From: Clostridiales bacterium
GTDB lineage: Bacteria > Bacillota > Clostridia > Saccharofermentanales > Saccharofermentanaceae
DNA: 33,314 nt
Direction of reading: 5' to 3'
NCBI GenBank assembly: GCA_017509205.1
Contig: JAFWQF010000022.1
Coordinates: 1-33,314 of the forward strand
Of the stretch, positions 7,619 to 16,744 are shown piece by piece. The position numbers and the translations under genes are program-made. The first letter of the stretch is position 1. Each line of letters begins with the position of its first letter. Under the pieces are notes generated by a model that was given only the letters and a program-made list of their open reading frames with translations, was not told the DNA's origin and did not search any database.

Positions 7619-10600
7619 ATGAAAGATAAACCTTCAAACGCAAGCAAAAGGAGCAGGCCGGCAATACTGGTCGGTGTGATCGGGGGCCTGATCGTCATTT
7701 CGATATTTGTCATAGGCACCATCATCATGGGCGGTTCCGCGCACAGCGATACCGACAAGGCGGCACATTCCGTAAGCAGCTTCTATCTCGACGAGCTCGC
7801 CGGAAGGCGTGAGCAGGTAGTAGCCTCCAATCTCCAGAGGGAGATCGAAGACCTTCAGGTTGCGGTAGGACTCATGACAAAGAGCGATCTCTCGGATCAA
7901 GATCACCTCAGAGCCTTCCAGGCCAGGATGAAAAAACTCTACAGGCTCGAGAAGTTCGCGTTCGTAGACACCGAGGGCATCATATACACCTCTCTCGGCA
8001 ACCAGACCAACATCGCCGATTACAAGTTCGACTACAAGACCATCTCGTCTCCTGAGATCTCGATACTTAACCTCGAGAGCGCAGATAAGAAAGTCATCAT
8101 AGCGATCCCCGTCAAAGACATCGAATTCTGCGGAAAGAAATTCTGCGTCTGTTTCATGGAGATCGACATGAAGGTTATGCTTCAAGGCGTATCGATGTCT
8201 TCAAGTGATGCGGATGCGACATTCTGCAACATCTACAGCGATAGCGGAATCGCGCTGAGCAACACGGTCCTTGGCGGTCTGGCAGTTGAGGACAATCTGC
8301 TTGAAGCATTGGAACATGCCGAATTTGATCCTGGTTATTCCTATCAGCAGGTCACAGAGGATTTCAGGAATAAAAAGCGCGGATCAGTATCTTTCAAATA
8401 CAACGGAACAGAAGAAACACTTGTTTATGTTCCCGTTAAAGGCACCGACTGGATGCTAACGTATTTAATTAGAGAAAAGGTCATCTCAGATCAGTTCAGT
8501 TCGATCTCAAGCGGGATAATAGCGCGAAGCATCATACAGTCATCGCTCGCGGCACTGGTCCTGATCGTAATGTTTGCATTCATAATCTACCAGATCAGAA
8601 AGAATGCATCGCTTGCGATCGCAAAGAAGGCCTCAGAAGCCGCCAACCGCGTCAAGCAGGAAGAGATGGAGCAGAGGCTGAACCTTCAGGAAAAGCTCCT
8701 TGAAGAAGAGAAAAAGAGGACCCAGCAGGACAGCATGATCACGGCCATGTCCGCTGACTACAGAAGCGTTTACTATGTCGATCTCGAAAAGGACGAGGGC
8801 ATCTGCTACAGAGGCGATGCAAGCGATACGGATCAGACACCGGAAGGCAGGACGTTCTGCTACACCGAACGCTTCAAATGGTATGCAGATAATTCCGTAG
8901 CAGATGAATACCGTGAAGGCTTCACGAAGTTCATCGATCCCGAGAACATCAGGAAGGGCCTTTCCACCGAACCGATCCTTGCTTACCGTTACCTTGCAAG
9001 GCGCGCCGGAAAAGAATACTACGAAATGATCCGCGTAGCGGGCGTAAGGGACATCGACAAGCGCGGCAGCGACAAGGTCAGGGCGATAGGCTTAGGCTTC
9101 ACCGTAATCGATGCGGAAATGAGACAGAACATGGCCCAGCAGCTGGCACTGAAGGATGCTCTTGATTCTGCCGAGCATGCAAACAAGGCAAAGACTGCAT
9201 TCCTTTCCAACATGAGCCATGAGATCAGGACTCCGATGAACGCGATAATCGGCCTCGACAATATCGCTCTGAACGACCCTGAAACTCCCGAAAAGACGAA
9301 GGATTATCTTACCAAGATCGGAGCTTCCGCAGAGCACCTTCTTGCGCTGATAAACGACATCTTAGACATGTCCAGGATCGAATCGGGCAGGATGATCTTA
9401 AAGCAGGAGGAGTTCTCACTCAGTAAGCTCCTTGAATCGATCAACACGATATTCAGCAGCCAGTGCCTTGATAAGGGCCTGGATTACGGATGCCACATCA
9501 AAGGCGACATAGACGATTACTACATCGGCGACAACATGAAGCTCAGGCAGGTCCTGATAAACATCTTAGGAAATGCCGTCAAGTTCACGCCTTCAGGCGG
9601 AAAGATCGGATTTGTCATCGAAAAGAAAGCGCAGTTCGACGGCAGGACCACCCTTCAGTTCGAGATAAGTGATACCGGTATCGGAATGAGCAAGGAATTC
9701 CTCCCTCACATTTACGATACCTTTGCCCAGGAGGATGCGACATCCACCAACAAGTACGGCTCATCCGGCCTCGGTCTCGCGATAACCAAGAACATCGTTG
9801 AGATGATGAACGGCAGCATTGAGGTTGAGAGCGTCAAGGGCAAAGGAACAACATTCACAGTAAGCGTCACGCTCAAGGATTCCGAAAAGAAGGAGATCTC
9901 CGTCCAGGACGTTAAGGTCGTTCCCGAGAACATGTCCGTCCTCATCATCGATGATGACCCCGTCGCATGCGAGCACGGAAGGCTTGTTTTCGAGAAGATC
10001 GGAATTACTGCCGACACGGCACTTTCAGGCGAGGAAGGCCTGGAAAAAGTCACTCTGAAACACGGCAGAAGGACACCCTATAACCTCATCCTGATCGACT
10101 GGAAGATGCCGGGGATCGACGGCGTTGAGACCACAAGGCGCATCCGTTCCCTTGTCGGAAAGGAATCGGCGATCATAATCCTGACGGCTTACAAGTGGGA
10201 TGACATCCTCGATGAGGCAGTTAACGCAGGCGTTGACAGCTTCCTTGCAAAGCCTCTCTTTGCGGCTAACATCATCGAAGAATTCGAGAACGCATTCAGA
10301 AGAAAGAACCCCGGGAAGGAAACCAAGACAGAGGTCAAAGACCTGACCGGCAAGAAGATCCTCCTTGCCGAGGACGTTGAGGTCAATGCAGACATCATCA
10401 AGATGATCCTTCAGACGCGCGGGATCGAAACGGATCTTGCCGCAAACGGAAAGATAGCCGTTGATAAATTCACCGAAAGTAAACCCGGAGATTATTTCGC
10501 GGTCCTCATGGACATGAGGATGCCCGAAATGGACGGACTCACGGCAACAAGGCACATCCGCGCTCTTGACCGTGAAGACGCCAAGAACATACCGATAATC

Positions 10601-10723
10601 GCTCTGACTGCAAATGCTTTTGATGAGGACGTTCAGAGAAGCCTGCAGTCAGGTCTTAACGCACATCTGACAAAACCGATCAAGCCCGAATTGCTTTTCG
10701 AGACTTTGGAATCGTATCTGTGA
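7619..10723 (+). CDS. membrane-bound hybrid histidine kinase with two receiver domains
   Basis: The 1034-residue product has a first membrane helix (about 15-37), an extracellular dCache-like sensor ending VPVKGTDWMLTYL (about 40-290) and a second helix (about 308-326). A coiled coil (335-370) and a PAS-like segment (about 372-500) follow. The HisKA domain has phospho-acceptor His534 in SHEIRTPMN. The ATPase domain shows the N box with Asn652, DTGIGM with Asp685 and GLGL at 717-720. Receiver 1 has Asp827 and Lys878; receiver 2 has Asp965 and Lys1019. There is no C-terminal HPt; the HPt is supplied by the third gene. The ribosome binding site is weak (GAGGGA about 14 bases upstream). It should sense an external small molecule and pass phosphate to the REC-EAL protein. 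Confidence 0.95.
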   Translation: MKDKPSNASKRSRPAILVGVIGGLIVISIFVIGTIIMGGSAHSDTDKAAHSVSSFYLDELAGRREQVVASNLQREIEDLQVAVGLMTKSDLSDQDHLRAFQARMKKLYRLEKFAFVDTEGIIYTSLGNQTNIADYKFDYKTISSPEISILNLESADKKVIIAIPVKDIEFCGKKFCVCFMEIDMKVMLQGVSMSSSDADATFCNIYSDSGIALSNTVLGGLAVEDNLLEALEHAEFDPGYSYQQVTEDFRNKKRGSVSFKYNGTEETLVYVPVKGTDWMLTYLIREKVISDQFSSISSGIIARSIIQSSLAALVLIVMFAFIIYQIRKNASLAIAKKASEAANRVKQEEMEQRLNLQEKLLEEEKKRTQQDSMITAMSADYRSVYYVDLEKDEGICYRGDASDTDQTPEGRTFCYTERFKWYADNSVADEYREGFTKFIDPENIRKGLSTEPILAYRYLARRAGKEYYEMIRVAGVRDIDKRGSDKVRAIGLGFTVIDAEMRQNMAQQLALKDALDSAEHANKAKTAFLSNMSHEIRTPMNAIIGLDNIALNDPETPEKTKDYLTKIGASAEHLLALINDILDMSRIESGRMILKQEEFSLSKLLESINTIFSSQCLDKGLDYGCHIKGDIDDYYIGDNMKLRQVLINILGNAVKFTPSGGKIGFVIEKKAQFDGRTTLQFEISDTGIGMSKEFLPHIYDTFAQEDATSTNKYGSSGLGLAITKNIVEMMNGSIEVESVKGKGTTFTVSVTLKDSEKKEISVQDVKVVPENMSVLIIDDDPVACEHGRLVFEKIGITADTALSGEEGLEKVTLKHGRRTPYNLILIDWKMPGIDGVETTRRIRSLVGKESAIIILTAYKWDDILDEAVNAGVDSFLAKPLFAANIIEEFENAFRRKNPGKETKTEVKDLTGKKILLAEDVEVNADIIKMILQTRGIETDLAANGKIAVDKFTESKPGDYFAVLMDMRMPEMDGLTATRHIRALDREDAKNIPIIALTANAFDEDVQRSLQSGLNAHLTKPIKPELLFETLESYL

Positions 10724-10736
10724 AAGGCGGTGCCAT

Positions 10737-12410
10737 ATGACAAATCCTGCAACCAATCTGTTTGAAGACGGTAAGCGCACAATCCTTGTCGCTGACGATG
10801 AGTTCATCAACAGGGAGATCCTGTCCCAGATGCTCAAAGACGATTACGACATCATTACCGCTGAGGACGGCGAACAGGCCTATGAGATCATCAAGACTCA
10901 CAGCAAGACGATCTCCCTGGTCCTCCTCGATCTGATAATGCCCAAGATTGGCGGCCTCGAGCTCCTGTCTACTATCAAGAACCAGAACGAGTATTCAGGC
11001 ATTCCGGTGATCGTACTCACCACAGACCAGGAATCAGAGGTCGTAAGCCTCAACACGGGTGCATCAGACTTCATCCCGAAGCCCTATCCGAGGCAGAGCG
11101 TCGTTAAGGCCAGGATCCACAGAGCCATAGAGCTTTCCGAGGACCGTCAGATAATCAGTGACACCCAAAACGACATCATCACGGGCCTTTATAACGGCGA
11201 ATACTTCTACGAATATGCTGAAGCGTTCGACAAGTATCATCCTGAAACGGATATGGACGCGATCGTTTTGGGCATCAACAACTATCAGGTTCTTCTCGAA
11301 CGCTACGGCAAGGAAAAGTGCATCGAGCTGCTCTCGCTTATCGCCGGTGAACTCAAAAAGCAGTATCCCCAGGATGAGGCCATCCTCTGCCATAAGGAAA
11401 TGGATCTGTTCTTCATCTACTGCCACCATAGAGAAGACCACGCTGAAAAGCTCCAGAATGTCAGTCATGCTGTCGATCTTGTCTTCAGCGGTGTAAAGCT
11501 TAAGATGGGCATCTACAAGCAGATCGACAAGAATCTGGAGCTCAGGAACAGGTTCGTCAGGGCCCGCATGGCATACGACAAACTTCAGGGAAACTACCAC
11601 GATTACCTGTATTATTTCGATGACGAGATCCTCAAGAAGATCCTGTTCGAAGAGCAGCTGTGTTCTGATTTCAAGACCGCCATCTGCGAAGAGCAGTTCA
11701 CGGTATTCTTCCAGCCGAAGTTTGACATCACCGGAGATACGCCCGTCATTGCGGGCGCTGAAGCTCTTGTCAGATGGCGCCACCCTTCACTCGACATGAT
11801 CTCACCCGGTCTGTTTGTCCCGCTTTTTGAGAACAACGGACTGATCTATGAACTTGATGATTATGTATGGCACAAGACGGCCGCGATGATCAAGGAATGG
11901 CGCGGAAAGTTCGACAAAAAGATCCCCGTGTCAGTCAACATCTCACGTGCCGAAATGTACGATCCGAACCTTGCAAACAGGCTCCTGAACATCGTTGAGG
12001 AGAACGGGATCGAGATATCCGACCTGCATCTCGAGATAACGGAATCAGCTTACGTGAGCGATTCGAGCATGATCATCGACCGCGTCGAGGATCTCAGAAA
12101 GAAGGGCTTCTTCATCGAGATGGATGACTTCGGCTCAGGCTACTCCTCACTCAACATGATCGGTGAACTCCCGATAGACGCGCTCAAGCTCGACATGCTC
12201 TTCATCAGGAGCGCTTTCAAGAATCACAACATGAAGATGCTCGACATCGTAATCGACATCGCAGACTGCCTCGAGGTCCCTGCAATAGCAGAAGGCGTTG
12301 AAACTGAAGAACAGTACTTAAAGCTCAAGGAATCCGGGTGCTCACTTATCCAGGGCTACTATTTCTCAAAGCCTCTGCCGGCTGACGAATTTGCAAGATT
12401 CCTTCAGTAA
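10737..12410 (+). CDS. response regulator: REC, degenerate GGDEF, active-looking EAL (c-di-GMP phosphodiesterase)
   Basis: The 557-residue cytosolic protein has a receiver (about 14-125) with phospho-acceptor Asp65, Thr95 and Lys115. A GGDEF-like domain (about 150-300) reads CHKEMDLF where GGDEF should be, so it cannot make c-di-GMP and probably has a structural or binding role. The EAL domain (about 310-557) keeps the residues needed for c-di-GMP hydrolysis: EAL at 342-344, Asn401, Glu433, the Asp463-Asp464 pair, Lys484, Glu522 and Gln539. Phosphorylation by the upstream kinase should adjust c-di-GMP breakdown. The gene lies 13 bases after the kinase and 12 before the HPt gene. No diguanylate cyclase or c-di-GMP effector is visible in the window. 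Confidence 0.93.
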   Translation: MTNPATNLFEDGKRTILVADDEFINREILSQMLKDDYDIITAEDGEQAYEIIKTHSKTISLVLLDLIMPKIGGLELLSTIKNQNEYSGIPVIVLTTDQESEVVSLNTGASDFIPKPYPRQSVVKARIHRAIELSEDRQIISDTQNDIITGLYNGEYFYEYAEAFDKYHPETDMDAIVLGINNYQVLLERYGKEKCIELLSLIAGELKKQYPQDEAILCHKEMDLFFIYCHHREDHAEKLQNVSHAVDLVFSGVKLKMGIYKQIDKNLELRNRFVRARMAYDKLQGNYHDYLYYFDDEILKKILFEEQLCSDFKTAICEEQFTVFFQPKFDITGDTPVIAGAEALVRWRHPSLDMISPGLFVPLFENNGLIYELDDYVWHKTAAMIKEWRGKFDKKIPVSVNISRAEMYDPNLANRLLNIVEENGIEISDLHLEITESAYVSDSSMIIDRVEDLRKKGFFIEMDDFGSGYSSLNMIGELPIDALKLDMLFIRSAFKNHNMKMLDIVIDIADCLEVPAIAEGVETEEQYLKLKESGCSLIQGYYFSKPLPADEFARFLQ

Positions 12411-12422
12411 AGGAGATTAAAC

Positions 12423-12770
12423 ATGCCTACCATAGAAGAACTTAAGAACTACGGCGCAAACACCGATGAGGCCCTCTCAAGACTCATGGGAAACGAGTCA
12501 TTCTATCTGATGCTGATCCCGAAGGTGTTTGATGACAAGAACTTCGATCAGCTTTCAGCAAGCATCGCAGAAGGCGACCTCGACAAGGCTTTTGAAGCAG
12601 CTCACAGCCTCAAGGGTGTCCTGGGCAACTTAGAACTAACTCCGATCTTAAAGCCCGTCATTGAGATAACCGAACTGCTCCGTCATAAAGAGCAGGCAGA
12701 CTATGCTCCGCTCGTGGAAGAGATCCTCAAACAGAAAGAGGCTCTGATGAGCCTCTTTACTGACCGCTGA
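12423..12770 (+). CDS. stand-alone HPt phosphotransfer protein
   Basis: The 115-residue protein is a helical HPt domain. The motif AAHSLKGVLGNL gives the phospho-accepting His61 followed by the conserved LKG and the hydrophobic spacing of HPt four-helix bundles. An AAGGAG site lies seven bases before the ATG, and the gene follows the REC-EAL gene by 12 bases. The three genes supply the usual parts of a multistep relay (kinase His, kinase receivers, HPt, output receiver). The last 14 bases overlap the end of the convergent S41 gene, and no terminator is visible between them. Confidence 0.92.
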   Translation: MPTIEELKNYGANTDEALSRLMGNESFYLMLIPKVFDDKNFDQLSASIAEGDLDKAFEAAHSLKGVLGNLELTPILKPVIEITELLRHKEQADYAPLVEEILKQKEALMSLFTDR

Positions 12771-14439
12771 TCATCTTAAGGACTTTATTCAGTGTTCCGT
12801 CCCAGATCTGTCTGACCTCATAGGAAGACGGGTCCTTACCCTGTTTGGCCAGTGACTCGGCCATTCTGTATTCTTCAACCGTACGGCCGGACCAGATATC
12901 AGGTTCAATGCCTTTAATACCATCTTCAGGGTAATCCACGTTAACCGTGGGTACATAGATGAATCCGAAATTGCTTTCGGGAAGGATGCAATTAATAGGA
13001 TTGCCTCCGATTCCTTCGCCTCCCGTATTAGTGCCGACGATCACCGCATTATCGTATCTCTTGCAGATGGCAGTAACAATGTCCGCTGTCGAGAAGGTGT
13101 CTGTCGAAGTCAGAACATATATCTTGTAATTACGTGTTGCCTTTCCCTTTACGCTGGCTTTTTCGTTGAAATAATAGTATCCGTCTTTCTTTGTGATCTT
13201 CCAGTCAGACGTAAAAAGAATCCTGTTTATGGCTGAATCATACTGTTTGGTATGCTTATTCAGTTTTCCGACGATCCTCGGAGAAAAATCAACGTCATGG
13301 CTGAAAAGGAGCGGAAGAAGTATGTCGTACGCGTAATTTGACGAACCGCCCGGGTTTCTTCTAAGATCTACGATAACCGTTTCCGCATTGACCTCATCGA
13401 GGGCATTCTGGAGGTCTCTTACAAGTCTTTGACGTCCTTCCAGTGTGTTGCACTCGATTGATTCCAGATATACCAGTTTTTTTGCTTTATCCGTTGCTAT
13501 CTTATATGTGGTGGGTACATAATCATCGGCCATCACATCCTGACTGCTCTTATTCTCGGCGGGTTTTGCATCCGCTTCAGGATATGCCTTCGGGCCGTCG
13601 AAGAAAGCAATTGTATATCCGGGATCAGCATAAAGTTCAGCAGTTACGGTCGTGCCGTCCGCCATGAGGATCTCTGCAGTGTACTTCACTCCGCTCCTGT
13701 CATTGAAAAACAGATAATAACGGTAATAACACTTGTTTATTCCGTCATAGGTGGGCGCGAATCTTTCGAAGAAATCAAAGCACATTTCCTTCGGATCCCG
13801 GCCATTAAGCGTTAATATCGTTCCGCCCGCATATTTCTCATTATATTTGTCATATGCAATGTATTTTCCGCCGACATAATTAAATTCCAACGGTTTGTAA
13901 TCAGCATATTTCTTGACGTCATCACGGAAATATTCCATCCAGGAATAGGTGTAATCCTTCATCTTCTGTGTTCCGTAGATATCGTTCATGGCATAGCCCA
14001 TGTTGGCGCAGCTGTTCTTATAATCCGGAAGCCACATTAAGTTATGCTCGCCCGGAAGTTCTGCCAGAAAACAGGACATATAGGATAAGAATTCATATTC
14101 ACTCTTCGTTTCCTCAATGATCTTGCGGTACTTCTTGTAAACGTCGTCATAAGAAATGCCGTAAGCCTGCTCGAAAACTTCCTTTTTGGGATTCTGAAGA
14201 CAGACGAGATCATACATGTAATCGAGGTCTTTTATCTTCTGCTCCGTCGTCATCCTGACATCAACGGTCTTATATCCTGTGTCAAAACCCTTGTATAACG
14301 TTCTGAAAAGGACCTTGCCGAAAAAGATCAGGAACAGTATCACTGCCGCGAGAACAATCAGACCTGCTGTCTGGAATATCCTTTTAACTACCCGCAATGC
14401 TTTCGGAAGCGGTTTTTTTGCTTTCTTTGCTCTTACCAT
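12757..14439 (-). CDS. membrane-anchored S41 family (C-terminal processing-type) peptidase
   Basis: The 560-residue product has a basic N-terminus and one membrane helix (about 23-45), placing the rest outside the cell. The C-terminal half is the S41 serine protease fold: TVIVDLRRNPGGSSNYA (substrate-binding strand and glycine loop), VLTSTDTFSTADIV with the likely nucleophile Ser450, GTNTGGEGIGG, and the late segment GIEPDIW. I see no clear PDZ domain. The long N-terminal part (60-330) has no family I recognise. GGTAAGGAG precedes the ATG, and the gene starts eight bases after the CPBP stop, so the two form an operon. That operon begins with one of the two shared 40-bp elements, suggesting control by the adjacent LytTR regulator. 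Substrate unknown. Confidence 0.88.
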   Translation of the reverse strand: MVRAKKAKKPLPKALRVVKRIFQTAGLIVLAAVILFLIFFGKVLFRTLYKGFDTGYKTVDVRMTTEQKIKDLDYMYDLVCLQNPKKEVFEQAYGISYDDVYKKYRKIIEETKSEYEFLSYMSCFLAELPGEHNLMWLPDYKNSCANMGYAMNDIYGTQKMKDYTYSWMEYFRDDVKKYADYKPLEFNYVGGKYIAYDKYNEKYAGGTILTLNGRDPKEMCFDFFERFAPTYDGINKCYYRYYLFFNDRSGVKYTAEILMADGTTVTAELYADPGYTIAFFDGPKAYPEADAKPAENKSSQDVMADDYVPTTYKIATDKAKKLVYLESIECNTLEGRQRLVRDLQNALDEVNAETVIVDLRRNPGGSSNYAYDILLPLLFSHDVDFSPRIVGKLNKHTKQYDSAINRILFTSDWKITKKDGYYYFNEKASVKGKATRNYKIYVLTSTDTFSTADIVTAICKRYDNAVIVGTNTGGEGIGGNPINCILPESNFGFIYVPTVNVDYPEDGIKGIEPDIWSGRTVEEYRMAESLAKQGKDPSSYEVRQIWDGTLNKVLKMISGQ

Positions 14440-14448
14440 AATTACTCC

Positions 14449-15270
14449 TTACCAGTTTTCCCTGATTTCTTTGAAATCCGTCTTCTTTACCACCTTAACC
14501 CCGATGTGGATAAGGAAAAATGCTGAGATCACTATCTGTACAATATACCAGATAAATCCCTTCACATCGGAAGTTGCGTAATTTCCGAGCTGCTCGCTTG
14601 AACCGAAGACCGTTACGGGCAGGACCGGGAAAAGATCATAAACTGCATGCACGATCGCCAGGGCAAGAATGTTTCTTGTCTTCCAGTAAAGGAATGTAAG
14701 CGCAAGTCCCATCATTCCCGTGCTGATGGTCTTCAGTATGATCGACGGCAGAATCGCGGTATTCGTAAAGTCCTCGAACATTACGTGTACATAACCAAAG
14801 ATTAAGCTTGAAGCAAGAGCCGCGATGACAAAGACACCCTTGCACTTTCTGAACTGGTATATGATCGCATCATTTAAAACAGCCCTGAACAGCATTTCTT
14901 CAAAGAAGCCGACTCCCAGCGCGAAGAATACAGTGGAGATCACTTCCAAAGGCCAATTGGAAACGGCGGTTTTCTGCTGGTAAATATATAATCCCCACAG
15001 CAACAGAGCGACCACAAACGAAAAGATAATGAATCCCAAAAGATGCATAATGACATAACCGGACGTCTTCCAGTTGCTCTTCTCAAATGTTTTCTCTTTT
15101 GAGATAAGATACAGGAATGCTCCCATGGCAAATACCAGTATGAAACGGAACAATCCTGTTGCAAACATTCCCTCCGTGCTGACCAGATGGATTCCTGCGA
15201 TGGCAATTACCAATGCCAGGATGCCTGTGACCAGCGGAGTTTTCTTCAGAAAATCCAATAACTCTTTCAT
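14449..15270 (-). CDS. CPBP family intramembrane metalloprotease (Abi/Rce1-like)
   Basis: The start is placed at the ATG at 15270 (273 residues) because GGGTGGG lies just upstream; the reading frame stays open much further, but that part covers the promoter and the end of the kinase gene and is not protein-like. Eight or so hydrophobic helices carry the CPBP motifs: FFEEMLFR (Glu124, Glu125, Arg129), FGYVH (His162) and HAVYD (His208, Asp212). Family members are membrane proteases related to Rce1; in Bacillota several act in bacteriocin self-immunity or peptide maturation. It is the first gene of an operon with the S41 peptidase and follows an activator-type promoter at 15301-15368. Confidence 0.9.
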   Translation of the reverse strand: MKELLDFLKKTPLVTGILALVIAIAGIHLVSTEGMFATGLFRFILVFAMGAFLYLISKEKTFEKSNWKTSGYVIMHLLGFIIFSFVVALLLWGLYIYQQKTAVSNWPLEVISTVFFALGVGFFEEMLFRAVLNDAIIYQFRKCKGVFVIAALASSLIFGYVHVMFEDFTNTAILPSIILKTISTGMMGLALTFLYWKTRNILALAIVHAVYDLFPVLPVTVFGSSEQLGNYATSDVKGFIWYIVQIVISAFFLIHIGVKVVKKTDFKEIRENW

Positions 15271-15300
15271 AAACCCACCCTGTCTTTTGTTGATGGTCTC

Positions 15301-15306
15301 ATAATA
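15301..15306 (-). promoter_or_regulatory. -10 box of the CPBP-S41 operon
   Basis: On the - strand TATTAT lies 31 bases before the ATG. The sequence 17 bases upstream bears no resemblance to TTGACA, as in activator-dependent promoters. The 21-bp direct repeats begin 29 bases upstream of this box. Confidence 0.6.
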
Positions 15307-15328
15307 TCCATTCGGAAAAACAGAGTGG

Positions 15329-15368
15329 CGGATCTGTGGTGAATTGACGTTTTCGCGTGGCGAAATGA
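15329..15368 (-). promoter_or_regulatory. 40-bp conserved element, copy 1: two direct repeats 21 bp apart (probable LytTR site)
   Basis: Read on the + strand, GTGGTGAA at 15336-15343 and GTGGCGAA at 15357-15364 are direct repeats with a 21-bp period. The whole 40-bp block matches the block at 23149-23188 at 36 of 40 positions. It begins five bases beyond the stop of the GHKL kinase gene and lies 29 bases upstream of TATTAT. Known LytTR regulators (AgrA, VirR, ComE) bind paired direct repeats with this spacing next to promoters with poor -35 boxes. Assignment to the adjacent LytTR regulator is inference. Confidence 0.75.
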
Positions 15369-15373
15369 AAACC

Positions 15374-16744
15374 TTACTGATCCATCGGGAAAACAACTTC
15401 GGATCTGAAAAGGAATCCGTAGGGCTTTTCTTCACAGCTGACATTGAATTCACCGCCGTAGCTCTGCGCGGCATTTTCGATGTTCTGCAGGCCAAAACCG
15501 TGGTTCTTGCTGTCCTTCTTGGATGTCACGATCTTTCCGTCTTTGATCTGAGGTGCTTTGATGCAGGGGTTCGTTACGGAGATCATGAAGAAGTTCTCGG
15601 TTTTTTTGAACTGAAGTTCAATGACCTTCAGAGAATCATCGAGTTCGGCCAGTTCAGGCTTGGAAACTGCCTCTATGGCATTATCCAGAAGATTTGCGAG
15701 GATCTTGCACATGTCCACAGGTGTGATGTTTACGCCTTCTATCCTGCCGGAATACTTCAGATTAATGTTCTTGGAATTCGCAAGGACCTTCTTGTCCGCA
15801 ATGATCGCATCCGCTATCATGTCGCCCGTATGCGCGCTGACTTCCGTGCCGGAGAGTTTCTCGCCCATCTCCTCGAGGTACTCTCTCATCTTGTCGTACT
15901 CGCCCTGTTCGAGAAGGAGCATCAGGACCTGAATGTTGTTCTTCATGTCGTGCCTCATCGCGCGGATCTCGTGATCTGCCTTGGCCGTTGACTCGAAGAA
16001 CCTTGCCTGAGACGATATCAGCTCCTCGTTGATGCTGTTCATGGACTTTAAACTGTTGCGTTCCCTGAACGATACCCATGAGTAGAAGAACAAAAGGAGC
16101 AGTGCAAGCAGGAATATCATCGTGATGACGAGTATCAGGCCCTGCATCCTGTCTGAATAATAGAACTCGAAAACGAACGCAGACAGGATAATGAACACAT
16201 GCATTATGACCGGTGTAAGGATTACGATCTTGATCGGAACGGGAGTGTTATCCTGCTTGTTCCTTAATCGCCTGATGATATGGAAGAACCCGATGAGCAA
16301 TACGGACAGGGATAAAGATAATGCCACGAAGATGCCCGTAAGCTCGGGGTGATCTTCCCATCCGAGCGTACGGCTTGTCTGGCTGCGGATAACTACGAAA
16401 ACGTCTCCTACGGCCGAAGAAGTCAGAACGGAACAGACTGCGATGATCAGCTTTTTCCACCACTTTGTATTGGTGAAGATGATCAGGACCGCGACTTCAA
16501 TACACTGTAATAAAAGCGTTTCAACCACGCCCAGGTCATCTGCGGGATCGTTTTTCAGAATGTGCGTAACCATATAAGTACAGGTAAAAAGCATTCCGAA
16601 AACAAGGATCACGGGGTAGATCACGCGCTTATGCTTTACCTGGTATTTGTAGATGCCGTCGACCAGATAAATGGTGAGAAAACCTTCCAGACCGTAATCG
16701 ATCGTGATAAGGATGGCAAAGACGACACTTTGGGTAAACGTCAT
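15374..16744 (-). CDS. GHKL sensor histidine kinase (AgrC-like, HATPase_c_5 type)
   Basis: The 456-residue product has about seven hydrophobic helices in residues 1-225, a sensor of the AgrC/ComD layout that usually detects peptides. A linker leads to the phosphorylation site RAMRHDMKNNIQ with His265. The ATPase part has the N box NLLDNAIEA (Asn355) and a short glycine box GFGL (416-419), the reduced set typical of GHKL kinases. GGAGGAA lies eight bases before the ATG. The start codon overlaps the stop of the response regulator gene (ATGA), so the pair is translationally coupled. I see no AgrB or cyclic-peptide precursor nearby; the secreted protein at 22812-23075 is the best candidate signal, which is inference. 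Confidence 0.93.
   Translation of the reverse strand: MTFTQSVVFAILITIDYGLEGFLTIYLVDGIYKYQVKHKRVIYPVILVFGMLFTCTYMVTHILKNDPADDLGVVETLLLQCIEVAVLIIFTNTKWWKKLIIAVCSVLTSSAVGDVFVVIRSQTSRTLGWEDHPELTGIFVALSLSLSVLLIGFFHIIRRLRNKQDNTPVPIKIVILTPVIMHVFIILSAFVFEFYYSDRMQGLILVITMIFLLALLLLFFYSWVSFRERNSLKSMNSINEELISSQARFFESTAKADHEIRAMRHDMKNNIQVLMLLLEQGEYDKMREYLEEMGEKLSGTEVSAHTGDMIADAIIADKKVLANSKNINLKYSGRIEGVNITPVDMCKILANLLDNAIEAVSKPELAELDDSLKVIELQFKKTENFFMISVTNPCIKAPQIKDGKIVTSKKDSKNHGFGLQNIENAAQSYGGEFNVSCEEKPYGFLFRSEVVFPMDQ

Noticed and set aside
11064..11783. 239-codon - strand reading frame
   Set aside because: Lies opposite the REC-EAL gene and mirrors its codon pattern; no start signals.
15271..15495. 75-residue N-terminal extension of the CPBP protease
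   Set aside because: It covers the end of the kinase gene, the 40-bp element and the -10 box, has no protein-like pattern, and a good ribosome binding site precedes the ATG at 15270.
15344..15991. 215-codon + strand reading frame
   Set aside because: It is antisense to the GHKL kinase catalytic region, whose motifs are unmistakable; no ribosome binding site or family similarity.
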